From: Kitasatospora fiedleri
Lineage (GTDB): Bacteria; Actinomycetota; Actinomycetes; Streptomycetales; Streptomycetaceae
DNA: 64,000 bases
Assembly: GCF_948472415.1 (NCBI RefSeq)
Contig: NZ_OX419519.1
Location: 7,035,001 to 7,099,000 of the forward strand
Direction: 5' to 3'
In this document: in pieces, positions 19,802 through 28,006 of the stretch
Numbering within the stretch: the stretch's first letter is position 1
How the letters are laid out: each line of letters opens with the position of its first letter
The notes under the pieces: generated by a model
What the model was told of the DNA's origin: nothing
Database searches by the model: none
The model's input: only the letters and a program-made list of their open reading frames with translations
Translations under genes and position numbers: made by a program

Positions 19802-20171
19802 CCTTGTACCTCGCTTCGCTGAAAATCTGGGCCGGTTCAGGTGTGAAACGGCGTCAGCCGGGTAGGACGACTGGTCCGCGACCCGACCGACACCAGTGTC
19901 CGGCTCCGCGGGCGCTCGCGCAGCCATTTGGTGACATGCGCCACAGAAGAACCCGCGAGATCACCCGAGCGGGTGGGTGACGACCCGATCCATGCACGAA
20001 CGGGCCATGCCGGACCGATCCGATCGGATCAGTGCGGCATGGCCCGTCCGGGTGGTGCGGGTCCGCTTCCGGGGAGTTGTCAACCGGCCGCCGGGCCCAC
20101 CGACTCCGGCGGCGCGGTCAACCCGATCGACGCGATCAACGCGATCAACGCAGTCGATGTGACCGGTGCGA
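19802..20171. other. Intergenic region with nested palindromes and short repeats
   Basis: No gene is evident. It contains the stem-loop at 20000-20047 and, at about 20117-20175, several copies of GATCAACGC/GATCGACGC. Confidence 0.5.
20000..20047. terminator. Stem-loop with palindromic loop
   Basis: ACGGGCCATGCCG and its perfect 13-base complement enclose a loop that is itself the palindrome GATCCGATCGGATC. It lies downstream of the minus-strand gene at 20172-20887 and may be its terminator. Confidence 0.6.
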
Positions 20172-20887
20172 TCAACCGATCAGTGCGGCCGGCCGGGCCG
20201 CGGGCGAGCGCTCCAGCCGGGCCAGCAACTCGGCGGCGGGCAGCGCCTGGTGCGCGGCCACCCCGAGCGGGGCCGGGGCCAGCGGGATCAGCAGGTCCTC
20301 CCCGGGCTGGCCGCCGTGCAGCCACAGCGCCGAGGCGTAGTGCTCGGGCAGCGGCAGCAACCGGGGCTCGTACCGCACGGGCGTGCCGTGGGTGAGCTGC
20401 CAGGCCTGGCTCAGCGCCCGCACGGTGGAGTCGAGGAACGGGCCGGCGCTCAGGTGGGAGAAGACCGGGCCGTCCGCGCCGTCGACCACCTCGGCGGCGG
20501 CCACCACCTCCTCCAGCCCGTCCTCGGTGAACTCCCCGACGGCCAGCGTCCCGCGCTCCGTCCCGCGCTCCGTCCCGCGCTCCGTCCCGCGCTCCGTCCC
20601 GCGGTCGGCACCGCCGGCCGTGCAGCCGCCGTGCCCGCACGGCGCGGATGCCGCGTCGTCGGCGGTGCTCGCGCTGAGCAGGAAGCGCCAGCCCGTGCGG
20701 TCGGCCCCGGCCAGCCGGGGCGCGGGCCCGTGCAGGGTGTGGACGGGCAGGGCGAGCAGCGGGCGGAGGCGGCCGGAGCCGCGCGGTGCCACGGCGGCGA
20801 GGGTGGCGCCGCCGCTTCCGCGGGGGCGAGGGCGGAGAGCGCGGCGCGCAGTGCGCCGGCCGGGGGCTGGGGCAGGTGCAGGGTCAT
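20172..20887 (-). pseudogene. Hypothetical protein with a GTER repeat, frame broken near 20820
   Basis: I do not recognise this gene. It starts MTLHLPQPPAGALRAAL at ATG 20887 and continues one base out of register after about 20820 (a G run), for about 238 residues in all. The middle carries a 12-base tandem repeat encoding GTER four times, next to a Cys/His cluster (PCGHGGC). The C-terminal half has features such as HYASALWLHGGQPGEDLLIPL. It diverges from the GCS2 gene across a 370-base promoter region. Confidence 0.55.
20548..20603 (-). repeat. 12-base in-frame tandem repeat (about 4.5 copies)
   Basis: The unit GTCCCGCGCTCC is repeated almost exactly and encodes G-T-E-R on the minus strand. 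The count is likely to vary between strains. Confidence 0.85.
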
Positions 20888-21256
20888 GGCTGAGTCGCCT
20901 CTCCGTGCGAGATCGGCGTGCCGTTGCGGCATACCGGCACGGCACCGACATGAGGGAGGTCTGGCCGTGTCCGGTTGTGCGTGGGGCGCCGAGTGGGTGG
21001 GCGGGTCGTCGACGAGATCCCTCGACATCGGGGGCGACTCGGACGGCCTGGACCGGGCCTGAGCGGCGTGCGAATTCCATTCGAACAGGTGCGCAGGGTG
21101 ACCTTCATATCACGTTCAGTTGCCCGGTTCAAGTCGGGGAATCGCTGACGGAACGTCAGGATCACTGTCTCGCGCGGGTGTTCGCATCGTGGGCTATCGA
21201 TCTTCGACCTGGGCATGATGCTCAGGCACTGTCGACCGAGGGGAGAGAAGGCACCC
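20888..21256. other. Divergent promoter region
   Basis: About 370 bases between two diverging genes. It has a less GC-rich stretch around 21080-21130 and probably holds both promoters. I see no gene here. Confidence 0.5.
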
Positions 21257-22756
21257 GTGGGCGAGAAGGTCGTGGCGACCCGGGCGGAGCTGGCCGACCG
21301 GCAGCTGTACCGCCGCAAGCTCCAGTCCTGCCTGGACGTGCTGGGGCGGATGCTCAGGGAGGAGCGGTTCGACCGGCCGAAGGCGATGATGGGCCTGGAG
21401 ATCGAGCTGAACCTGGCCGACGAACGGGGGCTCCCGGTGCTCGGCAACGAGCGGGTGCTGGAGGCGATCTCCTCCGACGACTTCCAGACCGAGCTGGGCC
21501 GGTTCAACATCGAGGTCAACGTCGCCCCGCGCCGCCTGGGCGGCCACGTGTTCGAGGACCTGCGCGAGGAGCTCGACACCGGCCTGCGCTACGCCGACCG
21601 CCGGGCCGCCGACGCGGGCGCCCGGATCGTGATGGTCGGCATCCTGCCGACCCTCGGCCTCGAACACGCCGGGCTGGACGCGATGAGCCGCAACAACCGC
21701 TACAGCCTGCTCAGCGACCAGATCATGGCCGCCCGCGGCGAGGACATCGCGCTCGACATCGACGGGGTGGAGCGCCTGGCCGTCGACTCGGTGTCGATGG
21801 TCGCCGAGGCCGCCGCCACCTCGCTACAGCTCCACCTCCAGGTCACCCCCGCCCGGTTCGCCTCGGTGTGGAACGCGGCCCAGGCGATCTGCGGCGCGCA
21901 GCTCGCGCTCGGCGCCAACTCCCCGTTCCTGTTCGGCCGCGAGCTGTGGCGCGAGACCCGACCGGTGCTGTTCCAGCAGGCGTGCGACACCCGTTCGGCC
22001 GAGCTCAAGGCGCAGGGCGTGCGCCCCATCACCTGGTTCGGGGAGCGCTGGGTCGACTCCGCGCTCGACCTGTTCGCCGAGAACCTGCGGTACTTCCCGG
22101 CCCTGCTGCCGATCTGCGACGACGAGGACCCGGTCAAGGTGCTGGCCTCCGGCGGCGTGCCCCGGCTCGGCGAGATGCGGCTGCACAACGGCACCGTCTA
22201 CCGCTGGAACCGTCCCGTGTACGACGTCTCCGACGGCGTCGCCCACCTGCGGGTGGAGAACCGCTGCCTCCCCGCCGGCCCGACCGTCGTCGACACCCTG
22301 GCCAACGCCGCCTTCTACTACGGCCTGGTCCGGGCGCTGGCCGAACAGCCCCGCCCGATCTGGACCAGGCTCCCCTTCGAACGGGCCGACCAGAACTTCC
22401 AGAACGGCGCCCGGCACGGCATCGACGCCGTCCAGTGGTGGCCCCGCAGCGGCCGCGGCGCCCGCGGCGGGGTCGAACTCCCGGCCACCGACCTGGTGCT
22501 GAACGAACTGCTGCCGCTCGCCCACCAGGGCCTGGACGAGTGGGGCATCGAGCCCCGCGACCGGGACCGCTACCTCGGCATCATCGAGCAGCGCTGCCTG
22601 CGCCGCACCAACGGCGCCGCCTGGCAGGCCGCCACCGTCCACCGGCTTCGCGAGCACCACGGCCTCGGCCCGAACGAGGCGATCGCCGCGATGACCCGCC
22701 GCTACATCGAGTGCATGCGCACCGGCGAACCGGTGCACACCTGGCCGGTCGCCTGA
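21257..22756 (+). CDS. Glutamate-cysteine ligase family protein (GCS2)
   Basis: A 499-residue ATP-grasp-like ligase of the carboxylate-amine/GCS2 group, which joins glutamate to cysteine or a related amine. Seen motifs: MMGLEIELNL (substrate and metal binding) near residue 52, FNIEVNVAPR near 92, SLQLHLQVTP near 196 and HLRVENRCLPAGPT near 332. Length and layout fit the family. Actinobacteria make mycothiol rather than glutathione, so the product may be different (for example an ergothioneine precursor). The start is GTG 21257 behind a GGAGAGAAGG site. Confidence 0.8.
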   Translation: MGEKVVATRAELADRQLYRRKLQSCLDVLGRMLREERFDRPKAMMGLEIELNLADERGLPVLGNERVLEAISSDDFQTELGRFNIEVNVAPRRLGGHVFEDLREELDTGLRYADRRAADAGARIVMVGILPTLGLEHAGLDAMSRNNRYSLLSDQIMAARGEDIALDIDGVERLAVDSVSMVAEAAATSLQLHLQVTPARFASVWNAAQAICGAQLALGANSPFLFGRELWRETRPVLFQQACDTRSAELKAQGVRPITWFGERWVDSALDLFAENLRYFPALLPICDDEDPVKVLASGGVPRLGEMRLHNGTVYRWNRPVYDVSDGVAHLRVENRCLPAGPTVVDTLANAAFYYGLVRALAEQPRPIWTRLPFERADQNFQNGARHGIDAVQWWPRSGRGARGGVELPATDLVLNELLPLAHQGLDEWGIEPRDRDRYLGIIEQRCLRRTNGAAWQAATVHRLREHHGLGPNEAIAAMTRRYIECMRTGEPVHTWPVA

Positions 22757-22800
22757 CCCCGGCCGGAGCTCCCGCGGCCGCCCCGGCCCTCGCGGCGATG

Positions 22801-22828
22801 TTTCACGGGAGCCTCATCTTCCTGTGAA
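22801..22828. promoter_or_regulatory. TTTCAC inverted repeat, candidate operator
   Basis: TTTCACGGGAG and CTTCCTGTGAAA form an imperfect inverted repeat. It lies 60 bases before the CPBP protease gene, in DNA less GC-rich than its surroundings. It could be a regulator binding site or a terminator of the gene before. Confidence 0.5.
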
Positions 22829-22888
22829 AGGATGATCTGCCCGGGGCGGCAGCACGCCCCGGGCCGATCGTCCGCCCCCGGGAGAACC

Positions 22889-23677
22889 GTGACCACCGCC
22901 TCGGCCGAGCCCGCCACCACGCCCCAGACCCCCTCGCGCCGGCTGCTCGCCGCCGAACTGCTGATCGTCCTCGGCCTCTCCCTCGGCGCCAGCGGCATCA
23001 GCTCGCTGATCAGCTTCGTCGGCTCGCTCACCGAACCCGCCGCGCTCGGCAGCCAGGTCGCCACCCTCAACGCCTCCCGCGCCCCCGGCCGCCCCTGGCT
23101 CGACCTGGCCTGGCAGCTCTACTACGTCGCCCGCGGCCTGATGCCCGTCGTCCTGGTCGGCTACCTGCTGGTCCGCGAGGGCGCCGCGCTGCGCGTCCTC
23201 GGCTTCGACCTGACCCGCAAGCTCTCCGACCTCGGCCGCGGCGCGGTGGTCGCGGCCTGCATCGGCGGTTCCGGCCTGGCCCTCTACCTCGGCGCCCAGG
23301 CCGCCGGGTTCAACCTCACCGTCGCCCCCTCCGGCCTGCCCGACGTCTGGTGGCGAATCCCGGTCCTGGTCGCCTCCGCCTGGCAGAACGCCATCCTGGA
23401 GGAGGTCGTGGTGGTCGGCTACCTGCTGCGCCGACTGCACCAACTCGGCTGGGGCTGGCCCGCGGCGATCGCCGCCAGCTCGGTGCTGCGCGGTTCCTAC
23501 CACCTCTACCAGGGCGTCGGCGGCCTGGTCGGCAACATGGTGATGGGCGTGGTCTTCTGCCTGCTCTACCGCCGCTGGCAGCGGGTCGGCCCGCTGGTCG
23601 CCGCGCACGCCCTGATCGACACCACCGCCTTCGTCGGCTACGCCCTGCTGGCCGGCCACGTCAGCTGGCTGCCCTGA
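22889..23677 (+). CDS. CPBP family intramembrane metalloprotease
   Basis: A 262-residue integral membrane protein of the CAAX/Abi (CPBP) group with about seven membrane segments. The motif pair EE in ILEEVVVVGYLLRRL, the His in LRGSYHLYQG and AAHALIDT form the predicted metal site. Such proteases process prenylated or small peptides, and some protect against bacteriocins. The start is GTG 22889 behind GGGAGAA. Confidence 0.85.
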   Translation: MTTASAEPATTPQTPSRRLLAAELLIVLGLSLGASGISSLISFVGSLTEPAALGSQVATLNASRAPGRPWLDLAWQLYYVARGLMPVVLVGYLLVREGAALRVLGFDLTRKLSDLGRGAVVAACIGGSGLALYLGAQAAGFNLTVAPSGLPDVWWRIPVLVASAWQNAILEEVVVVGYLLRRLHQLGWGWPAAIAASSVLRGSYHLYQGVGGLVGNMVMGVVFCLLYRRWQRVGPLVAAHALIDTTAFVGYALLAGHVSWLP

Positions 23678-23788
23678 CCGGTCCGTCCCCCGCCGCTACG
23701 CTCCATGACCCGATACCTGACGCACCGTCACCGCGCGGCGGTAGGGTGGTTCCGACGAGCACGGCTACGCGGAACGGGGGAGCGGCAG

Positions 23789-24121
23789 ATGGACGGACAA
23801 TCGAGCCGGCACGGCGATCGGGTGAGCCGGGTGGCGGACGCCCTGCACAAGCTCACCGGCCGCCCGCCGGTGGTCGACCGCACCCGCACCGGCGCCACCC
23901 GGCTCTCCGTCGGGGTCGGCGAGCACCCCGACCGCACCCAGACCCTGGCCGTGCTGCGCGTCCTCAGCCTCGGCGACCGCTTCGGCCACAGCGACAACGC
24001 CCGCTGGGAGCGGGTCTGGGTCGAGATCGCCGATGACACCCCGGCCACCGACACCCCGGCCGCCGACGCCAAGGCCGCCGACACCCCGGCCGCCGACCGT
24101 CCGGAACCGCCCCGGGGCTGA
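23789..24121 (+). CDS. Hypothetical protein with Thr/Pro/Ala-rich tail
   Basis: A 110-residue protein I do not recognise. The folded part (about 1-85) is rich in Arg, Asp and Thr, with LSVGVGEHPDRTQTLAVLRVL in the centre. The tail is a loose repeat of ADTPAAD units. ATG 23789 has a good site (GGGGGAGCGGCAG). Confidence 0.55.
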   Translation: MDGQSSRHGDRVSRVADALHKLTGRPPVVDRTRTGATRLSVGVGEHPDRTQTLAVLRVLSLGDRFGHSDNARWERVWVEIADDTPATDTPAADAKAADTPAADRPEPPRG

Positions 24122-24175
24122 ACCGCGCCGACGTTTTCCGGTGCTCCGGCGTCCGGGTGTTCCGGCGTCCGGGCC

Positions 24176-24541
24176 TCAGCAGGCCCACGGGTTCGGCCAG
24201 GCCCGCGAGGGCGGGCGCCGCAGCAGCCGCTCCACGTGCTCGCGCTGCAAGCCCTGCGCCGGGTCGACCGGCAGCAGCAGCCGGTCCGCCCGCAGCACGC
24301 TGCGCCGCACCAGCCGAGGCGGGATGCAGTCGTCCACCCAGGCGAACGGGCGGCCCTGCGCGTGCCGCAGGATCGGCGCCCACTTGGCGGCCGAGAACAG
24401 CTCCATCAGCGGCACCCGGGGGTCGCCGGGCTGCGGCACGTACCCGCTGAACACCACCACCGGCAGCTCGGGCAGCCCGAGCAGCGGGGCGATGTGCTCG
24501 TTGGCCCGCTCCTCCCAGGAGGACGGGTCGCCCTTGCACCT
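24176..24541 (-). pseudogene. HAD domain protein, 5' end removed by prophage insertion
   Basis: This is the C-terminal 121 residues of a HAD-superfamily protein of the type common in Streptomyces (EERANEHIAPLLGLPELPVV, then GRPFAWVDD, then LPVDPAQGL). Residues that should lie upstream are absent: the frame meets a stop at 24542-24544 and the next sequence is the integrase leader. The gene is thus the likely attachment site. Its N-terminal half should lie beyond the right end of the prophage, outside the window. Confidence 0.75.
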
Positions 24542-24575
24542 TCAGGATGCAGGCCCGTGCCGCTGACTGGAGAGT
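24528..24575. other. Left host-prophage junction (attL)
   Basis: The HAD reading frame stops making sense at 24541 and the serine integrase starts at 24582. The crossover core must lie in this stretch, probably within 24530-24550. The exact core cannot be set without the right junction or an empty site. Confidence 0.65.
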
Positions 24576-24581
24576 GGACCC

Positions 24582-26182
24582 ATGGCTCGCAAGCCCGCCG
24601 GACCGGTGCGATACGTCGACCTGCTTCTTAGGAAGTCGCAGGTCGTGAGGGGTACGGCTGTCCAGGAGATCCTGTCGCTGAAGGCCCAGGAGGTACGGGG
24701 CCGGGCGTGGGCGAAGCGGAACGGGTATGTGATTCGGCGGATCTTCCGCGAGAACCTTTCGGCCTACAAGAAGGGCGTGAAGCGGCCTGAGTTCGAAGCG
24801 GCGGTTCACGCGCTGCTCGAAGGTGACTCGGACTGCCTGTGGGTGTACGACTCCTCGCGGTACTCCCGTCAGGGTGCGGGCGACGTGCTGAAGATCCTGG
24901 ACGTCCCGGGCAAGCGGCTCGTGTTCGACCTGGACCGGCTGGACACCGACATTCCCGAGGACCGCTCGCGCATCGTCGGCAAGGCGGAGGATGCCCGCGA
25001 GTACAGCCGGGTCCTGTCGGAGAAGGTCAGGGGCACGAAGGCCACGCAGCGCGAAGAGGGCAAGTGGCTGACGATGCCCCCGCTCGGGCTAAAGGTCACG
25101 AAGAAGCGCAAGCTCAAGCACAGCAAGATGTGGCCGGTAATCGAGCGGATTCACCGGGAGGCCGCGGAGGGCAAGTCGAACAGGAGGATCGCGCTGGGCC
25201 TGACCGCCGACGGCTTCCGGGCGACGCGCGGGGGCCCGTTCCGGGCGAACACGGTGGGGAAGATCCTGCGGAACCCGGTCTACCTGGGGTGGCAGGTGAC
25301 GGTGACCAACGGGCACCACCAGCTCTACCTGAATGCGCGGGGCAAGCCGGTGCGGGTGTTCGCCAAGGGGTGGCGACCATCCCGCAGGAGGTATGGGACA
25401 AGCACCGCAAGATCGCGGCGAAGATCGACCGGCGCAAGAACCTGCCGACGGTGGAGGAACAGTCGAAGCCGATCGAACGCTCGCCGGCCTCCGGGCTGAT
25501 GTATTGCGACGGCGGGGGCCGCGACCCGAAGACGCACCACAACACGACGATCCACGGGGCCTCGTTCCGCTGCGGCCCGCTCAACCTCGGCTTGACGACC
25601 TGTCCCGACCCGGTGAGCGGGATGCGGGCCTCGGTGGAACGCGTCCTCGGGGAGGAGTGGCGCAAGAAGGTGACCACCGCCAGCCCGCTGGACCCGGTGA
25701 TGCTGGCCGTCGCGGAGGGCTGGGTGGCGCTGGCGAACCCGGAGGAGAGCCAGAAGGAGAGCGAGGCGCGGGGCCAGATCAAGTTGGCGGAGGAAGCCGT
25801 GTCCAGGCTGGACCGGCTCAACGCGGGCGGCGCGTACTCCGGCCGCGACGGCGAGGAGACGTTCATCAAGCTGCGCCGGGCTGCGACGGAGGACGTGGAG
25901 AGTGCGCGGGAGGCGTGGGAGGCGGTGGCCAAGCCGATGGCGGACATCGCGGTCCTGCGCGACCCCGCGCGCTGTCTGGAGCTGTGGGAGTCCGGGGACT
26001 CGCACTACCAGGGTCAGCTGCTCCGGCTGGCGATCGACCGGGTGTATTTGAAGAAGGCCCCTTACCTGGGGGCTCGGCTGAAGGCGGACCGGCTGCACAT
26101 CGTGTGGAAGAAGCCGCGGGGGTGGAAGCCGCCGAAGAAGAAGGAGACGACGGGCGAGGAGGGCGGGACGGCGGAGTCCTGA
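24582..26182 (+). pseudogene. Large serine integrase, frame broken near 25371
   Basis: A large serine recombinase that inserts the phage into the chromosome between attP and attB. The catalytic Ser is in LLRKSQVVRG (S18) and the resolvase-like domain includes VYDSSRYSRQG. A recombinase domain (IALGLTADGFRATRGGPF), a zinc ribbon with Cys pairs (LMYCDGGG, FRCGP, LTTC) and a C-terminal coiled coil follow. The frame changes at about 25371, where one G seems lost from a GGG run (KGW then ATIPQEVWDKH). The repaired protein has about 533 residues. It lies 40 bases inside the left junction, as is usual. Confidence 0.9.
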
Positions 26183-26191
26183 AACGCAAAA

Positions 26192-26238
26192 CGGGCCCCC
26201 GGTCAGCACTGTGCGAGCAGTGCCGGCCGGGGGCCTTG
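26192..26238. terminator. Bidirectional terminator after the integrase
   Basis: A two-part stem: GGCCCCCGG with CCGGGGGCC, and inside it GCACTG with CAGTGC. It lies between the converging integrase and the phage small-gene run. Confidence 0.8.
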
Positions 26239-26243
26239 GTGTG

Positions 26244-26465
26244 TCAGGGGACGAGGGTCTGAAGGATGGCCAGCGCCAGCCTGCGGGTGCGGCCGATGTC
26301 GGCCAGGAGGGGTACCGCCTCGGCGGGGACGCGCGGGGCGTTCAGCAGGGCTCGGGCTTCGGCGGTGCTGACGTACTGGGTCAGCAGATACTCGCCGTTT
26401 CGCCGGTCGGCTTGGAGCACACTGAGAACCACCTCGGCGATCACCCAGCATTCGGGCTCGCGCAT
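26244..26465 (-). CDS. Small phage protein, unknown
   Basis: A 73-residue protein of unknown function (MREPECWVIAEVVLSVLQ). Mostly helical, with no Cys pairs or membrane segment. It is the last gene of the long minus-strand run. Confidence 0.5.
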   Translation of the reverse strand: MREPECWVIAEVVLSVLQADRRNGEYLLTQYVSTAEARALLNAPRVPAEAVPLLADIGRTRRLALAILQTLVP

Positions 26466-26489
26466 TGTCCTATCAAACCATCCGGAGGC

Positions 26490-26684
26490 TCACCATCCGG
26501 TGCTTTCGATGGCACTGGAGAGGTCCAGCGCCACGTGCTCCGGGAGGGGGACGACCGAGCGGGTGATCTGGCCGGGCGCGCGGTGCTCGGTCTCGATCAC
26601 GATCACGCGCTCGCCCGCCGGGGTCCGGGCCTCGTAGGCGCGGGCGGCCTGGTGGACGACGGCGTGGACCACGGGCAGGGTCAC
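26490..26684 (-). CDS. Small phage protein, unknown
   Basis: A 64-residue protein (VIVIETEHRAPGQ in the middle). Function unknown. Its start overlaps the stop of the preceding gene by four bases (ATGA), so they are coupled. Confidence 0.5.
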   Translation of the reverse strand: MTLPVVHAVVHQAARAYEARTPAGERVIVIETEHRAPGQITRSVVPLPEHVALDLSSAIESTGW

Positions 26685-27292
26685 GCCGCCCCCTTCAGGA
26701 GGTAGTTCGCCATGGCGATCCGGGAGGCGACGCCGGAGTCCGGGCCGAGCAGTTCGGAGGCGCGCAGGAACGCGCGCTCGCGCTCGGCGGTGCCGGGCTG
26801 CGGCAGCATCACGTCGGCGAACGTCGGCGGCTGCGGGGCGGGGTAGGCCGGCGGGGCGGGCGGGTAGTCGGTGACGATCGGCTGCGGGGCGGTGAGCTGG
26901 TCGGCCAGGACCGGCTGCGGGAGGGCGGAGGGCGAGGTGGAGCCTCCGGCCGTGAGGTAGGGCTGTCCGGCCTGGCGCGCTTCCTCGGCCTGGCGGGCGG
27001 CCTCCAGTTCACCGAGGCGTCGGGCGGCCTCGGCCTCCTCCTGGCGCACGCGCTCGATCTCCAGCGCGGTGGCGCGGGACTGGGCGGCGGCCTGGACGAG
27101 GGTGTTGCCCAGGGATTCGGCGACCTCGGGGTTCAGGTAGATGGAGGCGGCGGTCTGACCACAGTGCACCAGGAGGCCGATGTCGCCCTCGCCGTCCACG
27201 TGGGTGCGGGCGTAGTCGCGGGGGCCGTCGTACTTGCAGGGGAAACGGTGCTCGTCCAGGTGGACGGTGTGCTGCTCAGGTGCGGTCGTCAT
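26681..27292 (-). CDS. Phage protein with central coiled coil and Pro-rich linker
   Basis: A 203-residue protein. Residues 1-60 form a small domain with a Cys pair (FPCKY, VHCGQ). Residues 70-110 are a charged coiled coil, and 120-165 a Pro/Ala-rich linker. The last 35 residues (VASRIAMANYLLKG) resemble the C-terminus of the next gene upstream (VSAVLRIANYL), so the two may share a small helical motif. Function unknown. Confidence 0.55.
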   Translation of the reverse strand: MTTAPEQHTVHLDEHRFPCKYDGPRDYARTHVDGEGDIGLLVHCGQTAASIYLNPEVAESLGNTLVQAAAQSRATALEIERVRQEEAEAARRLGELEAARQAEEARQAGQPYLTAGGSTSPSALPQPVLADQLTAPQPIVTDYPPAPPAYPAPQPPTFADVMLPQPGTAERERAFLRASELLGPDSGVASRIAMANYLLKGAA

Positions 27293-27446
27293 CGGTGCTC
27301 TCTCCGGTGGCCGGGGTCAGGTAGTTGGCGATGCGCAGGACGGCGCTGACGCGGGCTTCGAGCGGCTGGTCCTGGTAGCCGCGCTGGTTGGTGGCCATCT
27401 GGGTGACGGTCTGCTGGGCGAGGGCCAGCGCCTCGGTGCGGGTCAC
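27276..27446 (-). CDS. Small phage protein, unknown
   Basis: A 56-residue protein starting at GTG 27446 (TRTEALALAQQTVTQ). The end shares a helical motif with the C-terminus of the downstream neighbour. It overlaps genes on both sides, typical of compact phage operons. Confidence 0.5.
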   Translation of the reverse strand: MTRTEALALAQQTVTQMATNQRGYQDQPLEARVSAVLRIANYLTPATGESTDDDRT

Positions 27447-27751
27447 CGCTTCTCCCAGTGCGAGTCGATGCCGAACAGGGGCGGCGCGGGCTGCCGGTCG
27501 TACAGGCCGCCGGCCGCCGTCGGCTTGGGGGCGGAGACGCGTTCGGCCTTGGCCTCGCGCTCCAGGACGCTGGCCTGGCGGGCGAGGTAGGCGGACAGCT
27601 CGCGGCACTGGTCGGCGTCGAGCCTGGCGGGGCGGCCGGTCTCGGCCCCGACGGACAGGGCGAGGACGCCGTGCATCCGTTCGTTGCGCACGCCGACGAC
27701 GGAGCCGTGGCGGACGGTCAGGGTGGCCCTGTGCTCGGTGGTCTCGATCAT
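27443..27751 (-). CDS. Small phage protein, unknown
   Basis: A 102-residue protein. The first 60 residues look like a beta-rich domain (ATLTVRHGSVVGV), then a helix with AYLARQASVLEREA. Function unknown. Its stop overlaps the next gene's GTG. Confidence 0.5.
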   Translation of the reverse strand: MIETTEHRATLTVRHGSVVGVRNERMHGVLALSVGAETGRPARLDADQCRELSAYLARQASVLEREAKAERVSAPKPTAAGGLYDRQPAPPLFGIDSHWEKR

Positions 27752-27771
27752 GGGGTTCTCTCTCTCGGGGC

Positions 27772-27948
27772 TCAGGTGAACAGGCCCAGGAAGGCCCTGA
27801 CTTCGCGGGCGGAGTGCCCGGCGTCGTAGCGGACGGTGCCGCCGTCGCTGGTGATCTCCAGGCCGTAGGCGTCGCTGTCGCCGGGGTGGGCGAGGACGCG
27901 CAGGCGTGCGCCGTCAGGCAGGTCGTAGGTTCCGACCAGGGTCTTCAT
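27772..27948 (-). CDS. Small phage protein, unknown
   Basis: A 58-residue protein beginning MKTLVGTYDLPDGARLRVL. Function unknown. ATG 27948 lies 44 bases after a TGTTAACC motif, so this may be the first gene of a transcript. Confidence 0.5.
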   Translation of the reverse strand: MKTLVGTYDLPDGARLRVLAHPGDSDAYGLEITSDGGTVRYDAGHSAREVRAFLGLFT

Positions 27949-27991
27949 CGCGCGTTCCTTCCGTGGGTGTTCGGAGGGATTGGGCCGGGGC

Positions 27992-27999
27992 GGTTAACA
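27992..27999 (-). promoter_or_regulatory. TGTTAACC motif, copy A
   Basis: On the minus strand TGTTAACC is followed by CGGCCCAAT. It precedes the small gene starting at 27948. One of four copies in the prophage. Confidence 0.5.
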
Positions 28000-28006
28000 G
28001 CCCGGC

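Noticed and set aside
20548..20603. Tandem repeat that could suggest a CRISPR-like array
   Set aside because: The units touch each other without spacers and keep a reading frame.
24582..26182. Programmed frameshift in the integrase
   Set aside because: No slippery heptamer, and the same kind of lesion occurs in many unrelated genes; a missing G is simpler.
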